NCBI GenBank assembly: GCA_003490145.1
Contig: QULQ01000001.1
Coordinates: 186,001-250,000, forward strand
Direction of reading: 5' to 3'
Length of the DNA stretch: 64,000 bases
Source of the DNA: Lachnospiraceae bacterium OM04-12BH
Lineage (GTDB): Bacteria; Bacillota; Clostridia; Lachnospirales; Lachnospiraceae
Position numbers and translations under genes: made by a program. Shown here in pieces: positions 25,306 to 33,519 of the stretch. Every line of letters starts with the position of its first letter. The stretch's first letter is position 1. Below the pieces are notes generated by a model. It saw only the letters and a list, made by a program, of their open reading frames with translations. It ran no database searches and was not told the DNA's origin.

Positions 25306-27468
25306 ATGAGTATAACAAAGGGACGGGTAACCATTCCAACTAATCTGGATGTTGTGCCTGAAACGATAGAATTGATGAACCGCTGGGGAGCTGATGCCAT
25401 CCGTGACTGCGATGGTACAGAGTTCCCTAAGGAACTGATTATGACCGGGGCAAAAATATATGCTACTTATTATACCACACGAAAGGATAATGAGTGGGCA
25501 AAGGCAAACCCGGATGAGGTACAGCAATGCTATGTGATGACTGCTTTTTATACCGCTGTGGAGTCTGAGCTGTTGATTCCTCTTATGAAGGGTATTTCCA
25601 AAGAACTGATGATGGTCAATACCAGAGATGACAGAAAACGGTGGTGGGAGGTTATTGACCGTTCGACTGGGGAGGTTGTGCCCGTAGATCACTGGGAATA
25701 TGATGAGGAAAAGGGGTGCGTGATCGTTCACGATGCTATCCCTTTCCATGAATATACCGTCAGCTTTCTGGCTTATATTATCTGGGATCCGGTACATATG
25801 TACAATGCAGTCACTAACAATTGGAAAAACTTTGAGCATCAGATTACGTTTGATGTGAGACAGCCGAAGACTCATAAATATTCCATGGAGCGTCTTCGCA
25901 ATTATTGTGCCGCACATCCTTATGTGAATGTAATTCGATATACTACCTTTTTCCATCAGTTTACTCTGATGTTTGATGAGTTAAAAAGGGAAAAATATGT
26001 GGACTGGTATGGTTATTCTGCTTCTGTCAGCCCCTATATCTTAGAACAGTTTGAAAAGGAGGCTGGCTATGTGTTCCGGCCCGAATATATCATTGACCAG
26101 GGTTACTACAATAATCAGTATCGTGTACCAAGTAAGGAATTCAAGGATTTCCAGGCATTCCAGCGCAGAGAAGTTGCAAGGCTTGCCAAAGAGATGGTGG
26201 ATATTACCCATGAGTGTGGCAAGGAGGCAATGATGTTCCTGGGTGACCACTGGATTGGAACTGAACCGTTCATGGAAGAATTTGCCACTATTGGTCTGGA
26301 TGCAGTAGTAGGAAGTGTTGGAAATGGAAGCACACTTCGCCTCATCTCTGATATTGAAGGGGTGAAATACACGGAGGGCAGATTTTTGCCTTATTTCTTT
26401 CCTGATACATTTCATGAGGGCGGTGACCCTGTGAAGGAGGCAAAGGAGAACTGGATTACTGCAAGACGTGCCATCCTGAGAAAGCCAATTGACAGAATTG
26501 GTTACGGCGGGTATCTGAAGCTGACTCTGGATTTCCCTGAATTTCTGGACTACGTGGAGAGTGTGTGCAATGAGTTCCGGGAGTTGTATGCGAATACAAA
26601 GGACACCATCCCGTATTGTGTTAAAAAGGTAGCCGTTCTGAACAGCTGGGGAAAAATGAGAAGCTGGGGATGCCATATGGTACATCATGCACTGTATCAG
26701 AAACAGAATTACAGCTATGCAGGAATTATTGAGGCATTGAGTGGGGCGCCATTTGATGTAAGCTTTATTTCCTTTGATGATATTCTGGCAGACAGGAAAA
26801 TCCTAAAAGACCTGGATGTGATCATCAATGTAGGGGATGGAGATACCGCTCACACTGGCGGCAGCATATGGGAGAATCCTGATATTTCTTCTGCAATCAG
26901 AGCGTTTGTATATAGCGGCGGTGGTTTTATCGGTGTCGGAGAGCCTTCCGGACACCAGTTCCAGGGACATTACATCCAGCTTGCAGACATGCTTGGTGTG
27001 GAAAAAGAAACTGGATTTACATTAAACTACGATAAATATAACTGGGAGGAGCATCCAAATCACTTCATTCTGGCAGATACCACAAAAACCGTGGATTTTG
27101 GCGAGGGAAAAAAGAACATTTTTGCTTATGAAGGTACAGAAATTCTGGTACAACAGGAGAAGGAGGTGCAGATGGCAGTCCATGAGTTTGGAAGGGGACG
27201 CTGTGTTTATATCAGTGGTCTGCCTTACAGCTTTGAAAACAGCCGCATCCTGTACCGCAGCATTCTCTGGAGTACTCACGGTGAAGAGGAACTGCATCAG
27301 TGGTTCAGCTCCAATTTCAATGTGGAGGTTCATGCCTATGTTAAAAACGGTAAATTCTGTGTGGTAAATAACACCTATGAAAACCAGAAAACCGTGGTTT
27401 ACCGTGGCGATGGCAGCAGCTTCTCTTTGGAGATGGAGGCAAATGAAATTAAGTGGTATAATATTTAA
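25306..27468 (+). CDS. lnpA: GH112 lacto-N-biose/galacto-N-biose phosphorylase
   Basis: 720 residues, the usual size for GH112. The N terminus GRVTIPTNLDVVPETIELMNRWGADAIRDCDGTEFP and the central DHWIGTEPFMEEFATIGLDAVVGSVGNG are diagnostic of the TIM-barrel phosphorylase, and a later Rossmann-like domain contains GGGFIGVGEPSGHQFQG. It converts Gal-beta-1,3-GlcNAc or -GalNAc plus phosphate to Gal-1-phosphate and the free hexosamine in the cytoplasm. It completes the pathway started by the upstream GH136-like enzyme. AGGAGGAAA precedes the ATG; a strong terminator follows. Confidence 0.93.
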   Translation: MSITKGRVTIPTNLDVVPETIELMNRWGADAIRDCDGTEFPKELIMTGAKIYATYYTTRKDNEWAKANPDEVQQCYVMTAFYTAVESELLIPLMKGISKELMMVNTRDDRKRWWEVIDRSTGEVVPVDHWEYDEEKGCVIVHDAIPFHEYTVSFLAYIIWDPVHMYNAVTNNWKNFEHQITFDVRQPKTHKYSMERLRNYCAAHPYVNVIRYTTFFHQFTLMFDELKREKYVDWYGYSASVSPYILEQFEKEAGYVFRPEYIIDQGYYNNQYRVPSKEFKDFQAFQRREVARLAKEMVDITHECGKEAMMFLGDHWIGTEPFMEEFATIGLDAVVGSVGNGSTLRLISDIEGVKYTEGRFLPYFFPDTFHEGGDPVKEAKENWITARRAILRKPIDRIGYGGYLKLTLDFPEFLDYVESVCNEFRELYANTKDTIPYCVKKVAVLNSWGKMRSWGCHMVHHALYQKQNYSYAGIIEALSGAPFDVSFISFDDILADRKILKDLDVIINVGDGDTAHTGGSIWENPDISSAIRAFVYSGGGFIGVGEPSGHQFQGHYIQLADMLGVEKETGFTLNYDKYNWEEHPNHFILADTTKTVDFGEGKKNIFAYEGTEILVQQEKEVQMAVHEFGRGRCVYISGLPYSFENSRILYRSILWSTHGEEELHQWFSSNFNVEVHAYVKNGKFCVVNNTYENQKTVVYRGDGSSFSLEMEANEIKWYNI

Positions 27469-27476
27469 TATATGAG

Positions 27477-27532
27477 AAAAAAGGATGGGTCACAGTCCAC
27501 AGATAAATCTAGGAACTGTGACCCATCCTTTT
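27477..27532. terminator. Bidirectional terminator between the glycan operon and lexA
   Basis: An 18-bp perfect stem (AAAAGGATGGGTCACAGT with its complement) flanked by A and T runs. It terminates the GH112 operon on the plus strand and lexA on the minus strand. Confidence 0.9.
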
Positions 27533-27552
27533 AAAAATAGAACTTTGAACCG

Positions 27553-28167
27553 TTATAAAATACGGAAAATTCCAAATACCTTTCCAAGAATCTGACAGTC
27601 ATTGACAATAATCGGATCCCTGGTATCATTTTCAGGCTGGAGACGGATATGTCCATCTTCTTTGTAAAATGTCTTGACGGTAGCAGAATCATCGATCAGG
27701 GCAACCACAATCTCACCATTTCTGGCAGTATTACAGGCATTGACAAAAATCTGATCTCCGTTAAAAATACCTGCATTGATCATAGAATCTCCCTTGACGT
27801 TCAGTATGAAGGATTCTCCATGAGGTACCACCTCTGCTGGAACAGGAAAGTAGCTTTCAATATTCTCTTCAGCCAGGATCGGCTGTCCGGCTGCCACCTG
27901 TCCGATCACGGGAAGACTTACCATTTCAGTACGTACCATCTGAAAATTGTCATCACAGATTTCAATCGCACGCGGCTTCGTAGGATCCCTTTTGATATAC
28001 CCATTCTTCTCAAGTGTTTCCAGGTGGGAATGGACGGAAGAGGTGGATTTCAGATTCACAGCTTCACAGATCTCACGAACAGCCGGCGGATAACCTCTCT
28101 TTAATATTTCTTCCTTAATATAATCCAGTATTTCCTGTTGCTTCGCTGAAATCTTACCATATGCCAT
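27553..28167 (-). CDS. lexA: LexA repressor
   Basis: 204 residues: N-terminal winged helix ([33 protein letters not shown]), the self-cleavage Ala-Gly in [10 protein letters not shown], the nucleophile in KGDSM and the catalytic Lys in ATVKTF. It represses SOS genes until RecA-stimulated autocleavage. The ATG at 28167 has GGGAGG seven bases upstream; the ATG at 28182 contains that site and is excluded. It is divergent from the LysM gene, with a cluster of SOS boxes between. Confidence 0.95.
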   Translation of the reverse strand: MAYGKISAKQQEILDYIKEEILKRGYPPAVREICEAVNLKSTSSVHSHLETLEKNGYIKRDPTKPRAIEICDDNFQMVRTEMVSLPVIGQVAAGQPILAEENIESYFPVPAEVVPHGESFILNVKGDSMINAGIFNGDQIFVNACNTARNGEIVVALIDDSATVKTFYKEDGHIRLQPENDTRDPIIVNDCQILGKVFGIFRIL

Positions 28168-28245
28168 GCTTGATCCTCCCATATTACTGACCGATAACCT
28201 GCCAGTATCAGTTCTTTCAATTTTGATTCAGTAGTTGATAAATAA

Positions 28246-28274
28246 AGTATATCATACCTCATTTCCGAAAGCAA
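28246..28274 (-). promoter_or_regulatory. Probable lexA promoter
   Basis: On the minus strand TTGCTT (28274-28269), 17-base spacer, TATACT (28251-28246). The -35 overlaps a candidate SOS box at 28273-28284, which would give autoregulation. Confidence 0.55.
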
Positions 28275-28382
28275 ACATATATTCCAAATATTTGTTCGAT
28301 TATTTGCATGTAATCTATTGACACGGGAATGTATGTTCGATATAATCAAAACATAAGAACAAATGTTTGGAGCATACGTTCG
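28273..28382. promoter_or_regulatory. Cluster of five LexA (SOS) boxes
   Basis: Sites related to the Gram-positive LexA consensus GAAC-N4-GTTC lie at 28273-28284 (AAACATATATTC), about 28286-28297 (AAATATTTGTTC), 28328-28338 (GGAATGTATGTTC region), 28357-28368 (GAACAAATGTTT) and 28370-28381 (GAGCATACGTTC). The third lies in the spacer of the yneA promoter. Confidence 0.75.
28318..28346 (+). promoter_or_regulatory. Consensus SOS-controlled promoter of the yneA-like gene
   Basis: TTGACA (28318-28323), 17-base spacer holding an SOS box, TATAAT (28341-28346): a perfect-consensus promoter that needs tight repression. Two further boxes sit just downstream of the predicted start. Confidence 0.88.
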
Positions 28383-28419
28383 ATATTTGTATAAAGATGA
28401 TTATCAGGGAGGCAGAATC

Positions 28420-28794
28420 ATGAATAATCAGATCAGTGAAAGAAGGATCAGAAATAATAAGAAAAAAAGATGCCGTCAGCTCAAACGACATCTTATGATT
28501 ACTGTTATAACCTTACTCTTAACAATAGGTATTTCCGGTGCTTTCTTCAGTATCGGATCCAGAGCCCAGGCGGCAGGAGATCATAACATCAGCTATAAGT
28601 ATTATAAAAGCGTTACTGTAGCCAGTGGAGAAACTCTCTGGAATTATGCCGATCAGTACGCTGACAGTGAATTCTATGATTCTCATGATGATTATATTAA
28701 AGAGGTGATGAATATCAATCATATGAAAAAGGATACTATTATCTATGGACAGCATATCATTCTTCCCTATTACAGCGATGTATTTGTAGAGTAA
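28420..28794 (+). CDS. yneA: LysM cell-division suppressor, YneA-like
   Basis: 124 residues: a very basic cytoplasmic start, one membrane helix (about residues 28-48), and an extracellular LysM-like domain beginning SVTVASGETLWNYADQY and ending YGQHIILPYY. This is the layout of B. subtilis YneA, which blocks division during the SOS response. Divergence from lexA and the SOS boxes support the same role. GGGAGG six to seven bases upstream selects the ATG at 28420 rather than an upstream frame extension. Confidence 0.82.
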   Translation: MNNQISERRIRNNKKKRCRQLKRHLMITVITLLLTIGISGAFFSIGSRAQAAGDHNISYKYYKSVTVASGETLWNYADQYADSEFYDSHDDYIKEVMNINHMKKDTIIYGQHIILPYYSDVFVE

Positions 28795-28797
28795 AGA

Positions 28798-29850
28798 TTA
28801 TGGTTCTCTGAGGTGTACAGCATTGGCGGCCTTCCTTTTACGCATATCAGACTGGGCTGCATAGTGCTTTCGGGTAGTATTCACATCCTTGTGTCCAAGA
28901 ACATCTGCTACCAGATAAATATCACCGGTTTCCTGGTAGAGGGCAGTACCATAGGTACTTCTCAATTTGTGAGGAGTAATTTTTTTCAGTGTCGTTACGG
29001 TAGAAGCGTATTTTTTTACAAGATTTTCTACAGCCCGGACAGTGATCCGTCTGTTCTGCAGGGATAAGAACAGTGCATTTTCATGACCTTCAATCGGTAT
29101 CATATGATGCCGCTTTTCCAGATAATCGTGTAGTGCATCTGCCACTTCATCTCCAAAGTAAACTACAGTTTCATAGCCGCCTTTTCGTCTGATCTTAATT
29201 CCATTATTTTTAAAATCCACATCATTGATGTCCAGCCCCACACATTCAGAAACACGTATCCCGGTTCCCAGCAGAAGAGTAAGAAGTGCCACATCCCGTA
29301 TCACTGTTTTTTTATGATAGATCTGCTGGGTCTTACTCAGCTTTGTTCCATCTTCAACCTGGTCAAGAAGCATGGCAACTTCGTCTGCATCCAGACGGAT
29401 GATTTCCTTTTCGTGCTGTTTGGGAAGAGGTACGAGGGCTGCCGGGTTTGTCTGTATCTGTTCTGCACAGAAATAATAATTATAAAAGCTCTTTAAGGCA
29501 GACAGCTTTCGTTTTTTTCCGCGTTCATTATTAGTATATTCCTTACCATCCTTTTCGTACAGACTCAGATAATCCATATATTCCTCAATGTCCTCCTTAC
29601 AGATACTATCCAGGATAGAAAGAGGATATGCTGTAATCTCCATTTTTTTGCACATGCTGTTATTATCATGCAGAAATTCAAAAAATACCCGGAGATCATA
29701 GGCATAAGCAAGACGTGTCCGTGAAGAAGTATATTCCTGGATACCGCGGAAAAAGCTTTTGCAGAAGCCCGGCAGTGTAGCAAGAACTTCTCTCATATGG
29801 GTTATGTTGATCATGCTTTGCTCGTCATGATAATTTTTACTGTTTTCCAA
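28798..29850 (-). CDS. Tyrosine recombinase (XerC/D-like), chromosomal
   Basis: 350 residues. The N-terminal SAM-like core-binding domain (residues 25-140) precedes a catalytic domain with Arg in LGTGIRVSECVGL, H-x-x-R in TPHKLRSTYG, LGHKDVNTT and the nucleophile Tyr in TRKHYA. The start is TTG at 29850 with GGAGG eight bases upstream. It is convergent with the yneA-like gene, four bases apart. It is not at an ICE end and is probably a resident recombinase rather than the ICE integrase. An 18-bp palindrome lies 27 bases upstream. Confidence 0.85.
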   Translation of the reverse strand: MENSKNYHDEQSMINITHMREVLATLPGFCKSFFRGIQEYTSSRTRLAYAYDLRVFFEFLHDNNSMCKKMEITAYPLSILDSICKEDIEEYMDYLSLYEKDGKEYTNNERGKKRKLSALKSFYNYYFCAEQIQTNPAALVPLPKQHEKEIIRLDADEVAMLLDQVEDGTKLSKTQQIYHKKTVIRDVALLTLLLGTGIRVSECVGLDINDVDFKNNGIKIRRKGGYETVVYFGDEVADALHDYLEKRHHMIPIEGHENALFLSLQNRRITVRAVENLVKKYASTVTTLKKITPHKLRSTYGTALYQETGDIYLVADVLGHKDVNTTRKHYAAQSDMRKRKAANAVHLREP

Positions 29851-29876
29851 TGTTCAGTCCTCCAGTTCCTATAAAC

Positions 29877-29894
29877 TATGATAATATTATCATA
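29877..29894. promoter_or_regulatory. 18-bp perfect palindrome between recombinase and AI-2E permease genes
   Basis: TATGATAATATTATCATA is fully symmetric. It lies upstream of the minus-strand recombinase start and about 90 bases before the plus-strand permease gene. It could be an operator or a recombinase-binding site; no second copy was seen in the window. Confidence 0.45.
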
Positions 29895-29982
29895 AATCAA
29901 TAAGAATCCATAGTATATTTTCAGAAATAATGGTATGATAAATTAATATGGGTTAACATTTTGAGGAAGGAACAAATATATA

Positions 29983-31302
29983 ATGAAATTGAAATTTGAA
30001 AAAAAATACATCTACTTTGGAATTACTGCATTCCTTGTAATTGCAGCTTCCATCTGTTTTTATTATTTATTATTTCATTGGGATCGTTTTTCAGCTAGAA
30101 TAGATTCCATTGTAAAGATTGCAAGTCCTGTTCTTTATGGTATGATTCTGGCTTATCTGCTGACACCATTGGTGAATACACTGGAAAGAAAATTTTTGAT
30201 CCCGGCATTTACAAGGAAATCGAAAATCAGCTCAAAAAAGAAGAAAGGAATCCGTTTTATTTCTATCACACTGACAATTATTATTGTTATTTTAGTCGTT
30301 TATGGTTTCTTTTCTATTATGATCCCCAACTTGGTCAACAGTATTCAAAGTATTTCCATGGCTCTTCCCATTTATGTGAACAATCTGATGAAATTCATGG
30401 ACAAGTATTTTGAAGCCAATCCAGATATTGAGAATCTTGTACAGCAGCTTATGACCACATATTCTGCCGAATTTAATCATTATGTTAATAGTAATGTGCT
30501 GCCCCAGATGGAATCTTTGCTGCGGACAGTTTCCCTAAGTCTGATCAGTGTTTTAAAGGCTATGTGGAACCTGATCATTGGTCTGATTATTTCCATCTAC
30601 GTTCTGTTCAGCAAAGAAACCTTTTCTGCACAGACTAAAAAAATTATCTACAGCATTTTTCCTACATCAAATGCCAATGGACTGATCCACGATATGCGTT
30701 TTGTCAGTGATACTTTTATTGGATTTATCAGTGGAAAGATTGTAGATTCTATCATTATTGGATTGTTATGTTTTATTGGAACCACGCTTTTGAATATCCC
30801 CTATGCGTTGCTGGTTAGTGTAATTGTAGGTGTTACCAATGTGATCCCATTCTTTGGCCCTTACCTTGGTGCTATTCCAAGTGCACTATTAGTCCTAATG
30901 ATCAGTCCCATGAAATGTCTGACATTCCTGATCTTTATTTTGTTCCTGCAGCAGTTGGATGGCAATTTTATCGGGCCTAAGATCCTTGGACAGTCAACGG
31001 GATTGACAGGATTCTGGGTTATTTTTTCTATCACTATTTTCGGAGGATTATTTGGTGTACTTGGCATGATCATAGGTGTACCTTTCTTTGCTGTTGTTTA
31101 TGCCTTTATCAAGCGCCTAGTTGAAAAAGTGCTGCGTAAGCGGGAGCTTTCTGTGAAAACGACCGATTATATTAACCTGAACTATATTGATGAAAGCAGA
31201 AATATGATTCCCAAGGATGAAAGCCTTGAGAAACCTTTCTTTAAATTTTCCTTTAAGAAGAAATCAACTCATGATAACAATAGTGATAAGAAAGAAGATT
31301 AG
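29983..31302 (+). CDS. AI-2E family (PerM/YdbI-type) membrane permease
   Basis: 439 residues with about eight hydrophobic segments arranged in the AI-2E family pattern: two N-terminal helices, a soluble amphipathic region (residues 115-190), then a C-terminal bundle containing NVIPFFGPYLGAIPSALL and QQLDGNFIGPKILGQSTGL, both diagnostic. A charged cytoplasmic tail ends the protein. The substrate is unknown; family members export signals or ions. GGAAGGAAC precedes the ATG. Confidence 0.88.
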   Translation: MKLKFEKKYIYFGITAFLVIAASICFYYLLFHWDRFSARIDSIVKIASPVLYGMILAYLLTPLVNTLERKFLIPAFTRKSKISSKKKKGIRFISITLTIIIVILVVYGFFSIMIPNLVNSIQSISMALPIYVNNLMKFMDKYFEANPDIENLVQQLMTTYSAEFNHYVNSNVLPQMESLLRTVSLSLISVLKAMWNLIIGLIISIYVLFSKETFSAQTKKIIYSIFPTSNANGLIHDMRFVSDTFIGFISGKIVDSIIIGLLCFIGTTLLNIPYALLVSVIVGVTNVIPFFGPYLGAIPSALLVLMISPMKCLTFLIFILFLQQLDGNFIGPKILGQSTGLTGFWVIFSITIFGGLFGVLGMIIGVPFFAVVYAFIKRLVEKVLRKRELSVKTTDYINLNYIDESRNMIPKDESLEKPFFKFSFKKKSTHDNNSDKKED

Positions 31303-31358
31303 TATCTTACAGTAAAACCTATAAAAAATACTTGGAAGAAATAGGAGAGTAGTAAATT

Positions 31359-31811
31359 ATGAAATTAGTCATTCAACGTGTTCAGGAAGCCTCCGTTAGT
31401 GTGGATCAGAAAGTTGTCGGTAAAATTGGCCATGGATTTATGGTATTGCTGGGGGTCAGTCAGACTGATACAGAAGAAATTGCAGATAAAATGTTCCAAA
31501 AACTTTTGAAGCTTCGTATTTTTGAAGATGAAAATGGGAAAACAAACCTGGATATTAAATCTGTAAATGGAGAATTGTTAATTATTTCACAATTTACATT
31601 ATATGCGGATTGCAGGCATGGAAACCGACCCTCATTTATCGGTGCAGGAACACCTGATCAGGCAAATGCCTTGTATGAATATTTCCTGTCACAGTGCAGG
31701 AAGGAAATCCCTGTTGTTGAACAAGGCATTTTCGGTGCACATATGATGGTTTCCCTGATCAATGACGGTCCCTTTACCATAGTGCTTGATTCAGACGAAA
31801 TCATTAAATAA
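31359..31811 (+). CDS. dtd: D-aminoacyl-tRNA deacylase Dtd
   Basis: 150 residues, full length. [17 protein letters not shown] and the C-terminal [21 protein letters not shown] carry the DTD signature. The enzyme hydrolyses D-amino acids from mischarged tRNA. It is the last chromosomal gene before the ICE; no terminator is visible after its stop, which suggests that the element inserted in the gap just downstream. Confidence 0.96.
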   Translation: MKLVIQRVQEASVSVDQKVVGKIGHGFMVLLGVSQTDTEEIADKMFQKLLKLRIFEDENGKTNLDIKSVNGELLIISQFTLYADCRHGNRPSFIGAGTPDQANALYEYFLSQCRKEIPVVEQGIFGAHMMVSLINDGPFTIVLDSDEIIK

Positions 31812-31882
31812 TTCCATGAAATTAGTTGATTGTCTTGAAAAATGCTTGATTTGCAGGCATATTCGCAGGTTTGCAGATTGAT

Positions 31883-31902
31883 TTTACTACTCATTTACTA
31901 CT
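31883..31902. repeat. Direct repeats at ICE left end, candidate integrase arm sites
   Basis: TTTACTACT occurs twice, at 31883-31891 and 31894-31902, separated by CA. Short direct repeats near the end are typical arm sites of Tn916/Tn1549-type tyrosine integrases. Just outside, TTGCAG/TCGCAG/TTGCAG repeats run from about 31850 to 31878. Confidence 0.5.
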
Positions 31903-32074
31903 TTTAATGAATTGAGCCTTGATATGCAAAAAGCACCTGCGGACTGCCGGATAGACCGCTGCACCACCTTACGCGGCACGTCGAAAAGAAAAAATAAAAT
32001 AAGCACCACCTATAAGGCGGCGTTTCTCACTCCTACACAGGAGAACAGGAACGCTGCTTTTTTTATGCCCTCGT
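31903..32074. other. Non-coding ICE left-end leader with attenuator-like hairpin
   Basis: No convincing gene. The stretch contains GCGGCGTT (about 32021-32028) pairing with AACGCTGC (about 32050-32057) followed by seven T, an attenuator or terminator ahead of the replication initiator gene. An open frame here (31912-32133) lacks a recognisable product or ribosome binding site. Confidence 0.5.
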
Positions 32075-32187
32075 GTTACGCAGTAAGGGCAAACAAAGCC
32101 TTGATTTATGCGGCTCTTAGAGCGTGGAAATGAGAAAGACAAGGGTTGATACCTTTTCCCTCAAAACCGCGTTTCTACTGCGTAACA
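32075..32187 (+). repeat. 113-bp conserved block, copy A (before replication initiator)
   Basis: Starts GTTACGC, ends GCGTAACA, and aligns without gaps to copy C at 61194-61306. Shared segments are TAAGGGCAAA, AAAGCCTTGATTTA, ATACCTTTTCCCT and TTCTACTGCGTAACA. The ends are inverted repeats of each other. A diverged relative (copy B) precedes the nested element's initiator gene. Function unknown; origin, operator or structured RNA are all possible. Confidence 0.7.
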
Positions 32188-32214
32188 AATCCAACGAAAA
32201 GGAGTGACGAAGCT

Positions 32215-33183
32215 ATGGCAGTTTTCCGCGTGGAAAAGAACAAAGGTTATACCGTTATGAGCAACCACCATTTACGCAACAAGGAGCTTTCCTTAAAGGC
32301 AAAGGGCTTGTTGTCGCAAATGCTCTCACTTCCCGAAGATTGGGACTACACCCTTGCAGGACTGTCCCTTATCAACCGGGAAAAGATTGACGCTATCCGG
32401 GAAGCAGTACGGGAACTGGAAAATGCCGGATATATACAGCGTTCAAGGGAACGTGATGAGAAAGGATGCTTACGCGGTACAACGTATGTTATCTATGAGC
32501 AGCCGCCTAAGTTGGATTTACCTACATTGGAAAAACCAACATTGGATAATCCAACATTGGAAAAGCCTATGTTGGAAAAACCTACGTTGGAAAATCCAAC
32601 GCAATTAAATAAAGAACTATTAAAGACTAACTTACCAACAAAAGAAAAATTAAATACAGATATATCAAGTACCCATTCCATTCCTTTCCATTCCCTAAAT
32701 CCCTCTCCCTTAGAGGACGCGGCACAGCCGCCGGAACGGAAGCGAAAGGAAACGACAGACGCATATAGCGTGTATGAGGAAATCATCAAGGACAATATCG
32801 AGTACGACTATCTGATACAGGATAGATACCTTGACCGGGACAGGATAGAGGAAATCCTTGCCCTTATTCTTGAAACTGTCTGCACCAAACGAAGAACAAT
32901 CCGTATCGCCGGGGACGACCACCCGGCAGAGCTTGTAAAAGCAAAATTTATGAAACTGAACAGCGAACATATCCGCTTTGTACTGGACTGTATGCAGGAA
33001 AACACCACCAAAATCCGCAACATCAAGCAGTACATGAAAGCTGCCCTTTTCAATGCCCCGTCTACGATTGGCAACTATTACACGTCCCTTGTATCTCACG
33101 ATATGTACGGCGGGCGTACTATCCAGTCGGCAAGAAGCAAGGGCATACCCGATTACACCTGCAACGAGGGCGAAAGCCTGTAA
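32215..33183 (+). CDS. ICE replication initiator (winged-helix N terminus, DUF6017-like C terminus)
   Basis: 322 residues. Residues 1-95 form a helix-turn-helix domain (VMSNHHLRNKELSLKAKGLLSQMLSLP, IDAIREAVRELENAGYI). A linker of five-residue repeats, LEKPT/LENPT, spans residues 100-130. The C-terminal 150 residues form a DUF6017-type domain ending IPDYTCNEGESL. Such proteins precede the transfer genes of Tn1549-like ICEs and are thought to start replication of the circular form. AAAAGGAG selects the ATG at 32215. The C terminus matches that of the broken initiator of the nested element (IPDYSYKEGESL). Confidence 0.75.
   Translation: MAVFRVEKNKGYTVMSNHHLRNKELSLKAKGLLSQMLSLPEDWDYTLAGLSLINREKIDAIREAVRELENAGYIQRSRERDEKGCLRGTTYVIYEQPPKLDLPTLEKPTLDNPTLEKPMLEKPTLENPTQLNKELLKTNLPTKEKLNTDISSTHSIPFHSLNPSPLEDAAQPPERKRKETTDAYSVYEEIIKDNIEYDYLIQDRYLDRDRIEEILALILETVCTKRRTIRIAGDDHPAELVKAKFMKLNSEHIRFVLDCMQENTTKIRNIKQYMKAALFNAPSTIGNYYTSLVSHDMYGGRTIQSARSKGIPDYTCNEGESL
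32512..32601 (+). repeat. 15-bp tandem repeats inside the ICE initiator gene (iteron-like)
   Basis: Six units of 15 bases of the form TTGGAAAAACCAACA run from 32512 to 32601, most being near-palindromic (TTGGA...TCCAA). They encode the L-E-K-P-T repeats. Multiple evenly spaced copies inside a rep gene resemble the intragenic origin of RepA_N plasmids. Confidence 0.65.
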
Positions 33184-33204
33184 ACCAACCCAAAGGAGGA
33201 TTTT

Positions 33205-33426
33205 ATGATGACACAGAAAACAGGAGCTTTGATTTTTGATGAAACCGCTGACCGCTACGACATTCGCTTTGACGTAAACGACTATTACGGGGGCTTGCAT
33301 TGCGGCGACTGCATGGAGGTCTTTGTGCGGGGCAAATGGAAGCCGACCCGTATGGAGTACGGGGACAACTGGTATCTTGTGGGTATTCGGGCGGCAGACC
33401 TTTCCGGGCTGCGGGTACGGATTTAA
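33205..33426 (+). CDS. DUF5348 family protein
   Basis: 73 residues with a small beta-rich domain: GALIFDETADRYDIRF, YYGGLHCGDCMEVFV and RMEYGDNWYLVG. The family is found almost only in Tn1549-like ICEs between the initiator and pcfB, and its role is unknown. AAAGGAGG precedes the ATG. A short palindromic GC-rich gap follows before pcfB. Confidence 0.8.
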   Translation: MMTQKTGALIFDETADRYDIRFDVNDYYGGLHCGDCMEVFVRGKWKPTRMEYGDNWYLVGIRAADLSGLRVRI

Positions 33427-33519
33427 CAGGGCGGCGTGAAAGCGGACGCTCTTTTTTCATGCCCGCCCCGCTTCCCGGCGGCGGGCATACCACCATAGAA
33501 CACGAAAGGAGGACACCCA

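Noticed and set aside
28798-29850. Tyrosine recombinase as integrase of the ICE
   Set aside because: It lies 2 kb outside the left end, separated by two chromosomal genes, and next to lexA; the ICE integrase is expected at the opposite end.
31912-32133. Open frame at the ICE left end
   Set aside because: No ribosome binding site, no recognisable protein pattern, and it overlaps a hairpin with T run and the 113-bp block; treated as non-coding.
32512-32601. Possible CRISPR array from regular 15-bp repeats
   Set aside because: The units are directly adjacent with no spacers, keep the reading frame of the initiator protein and have no cas genes nearby.
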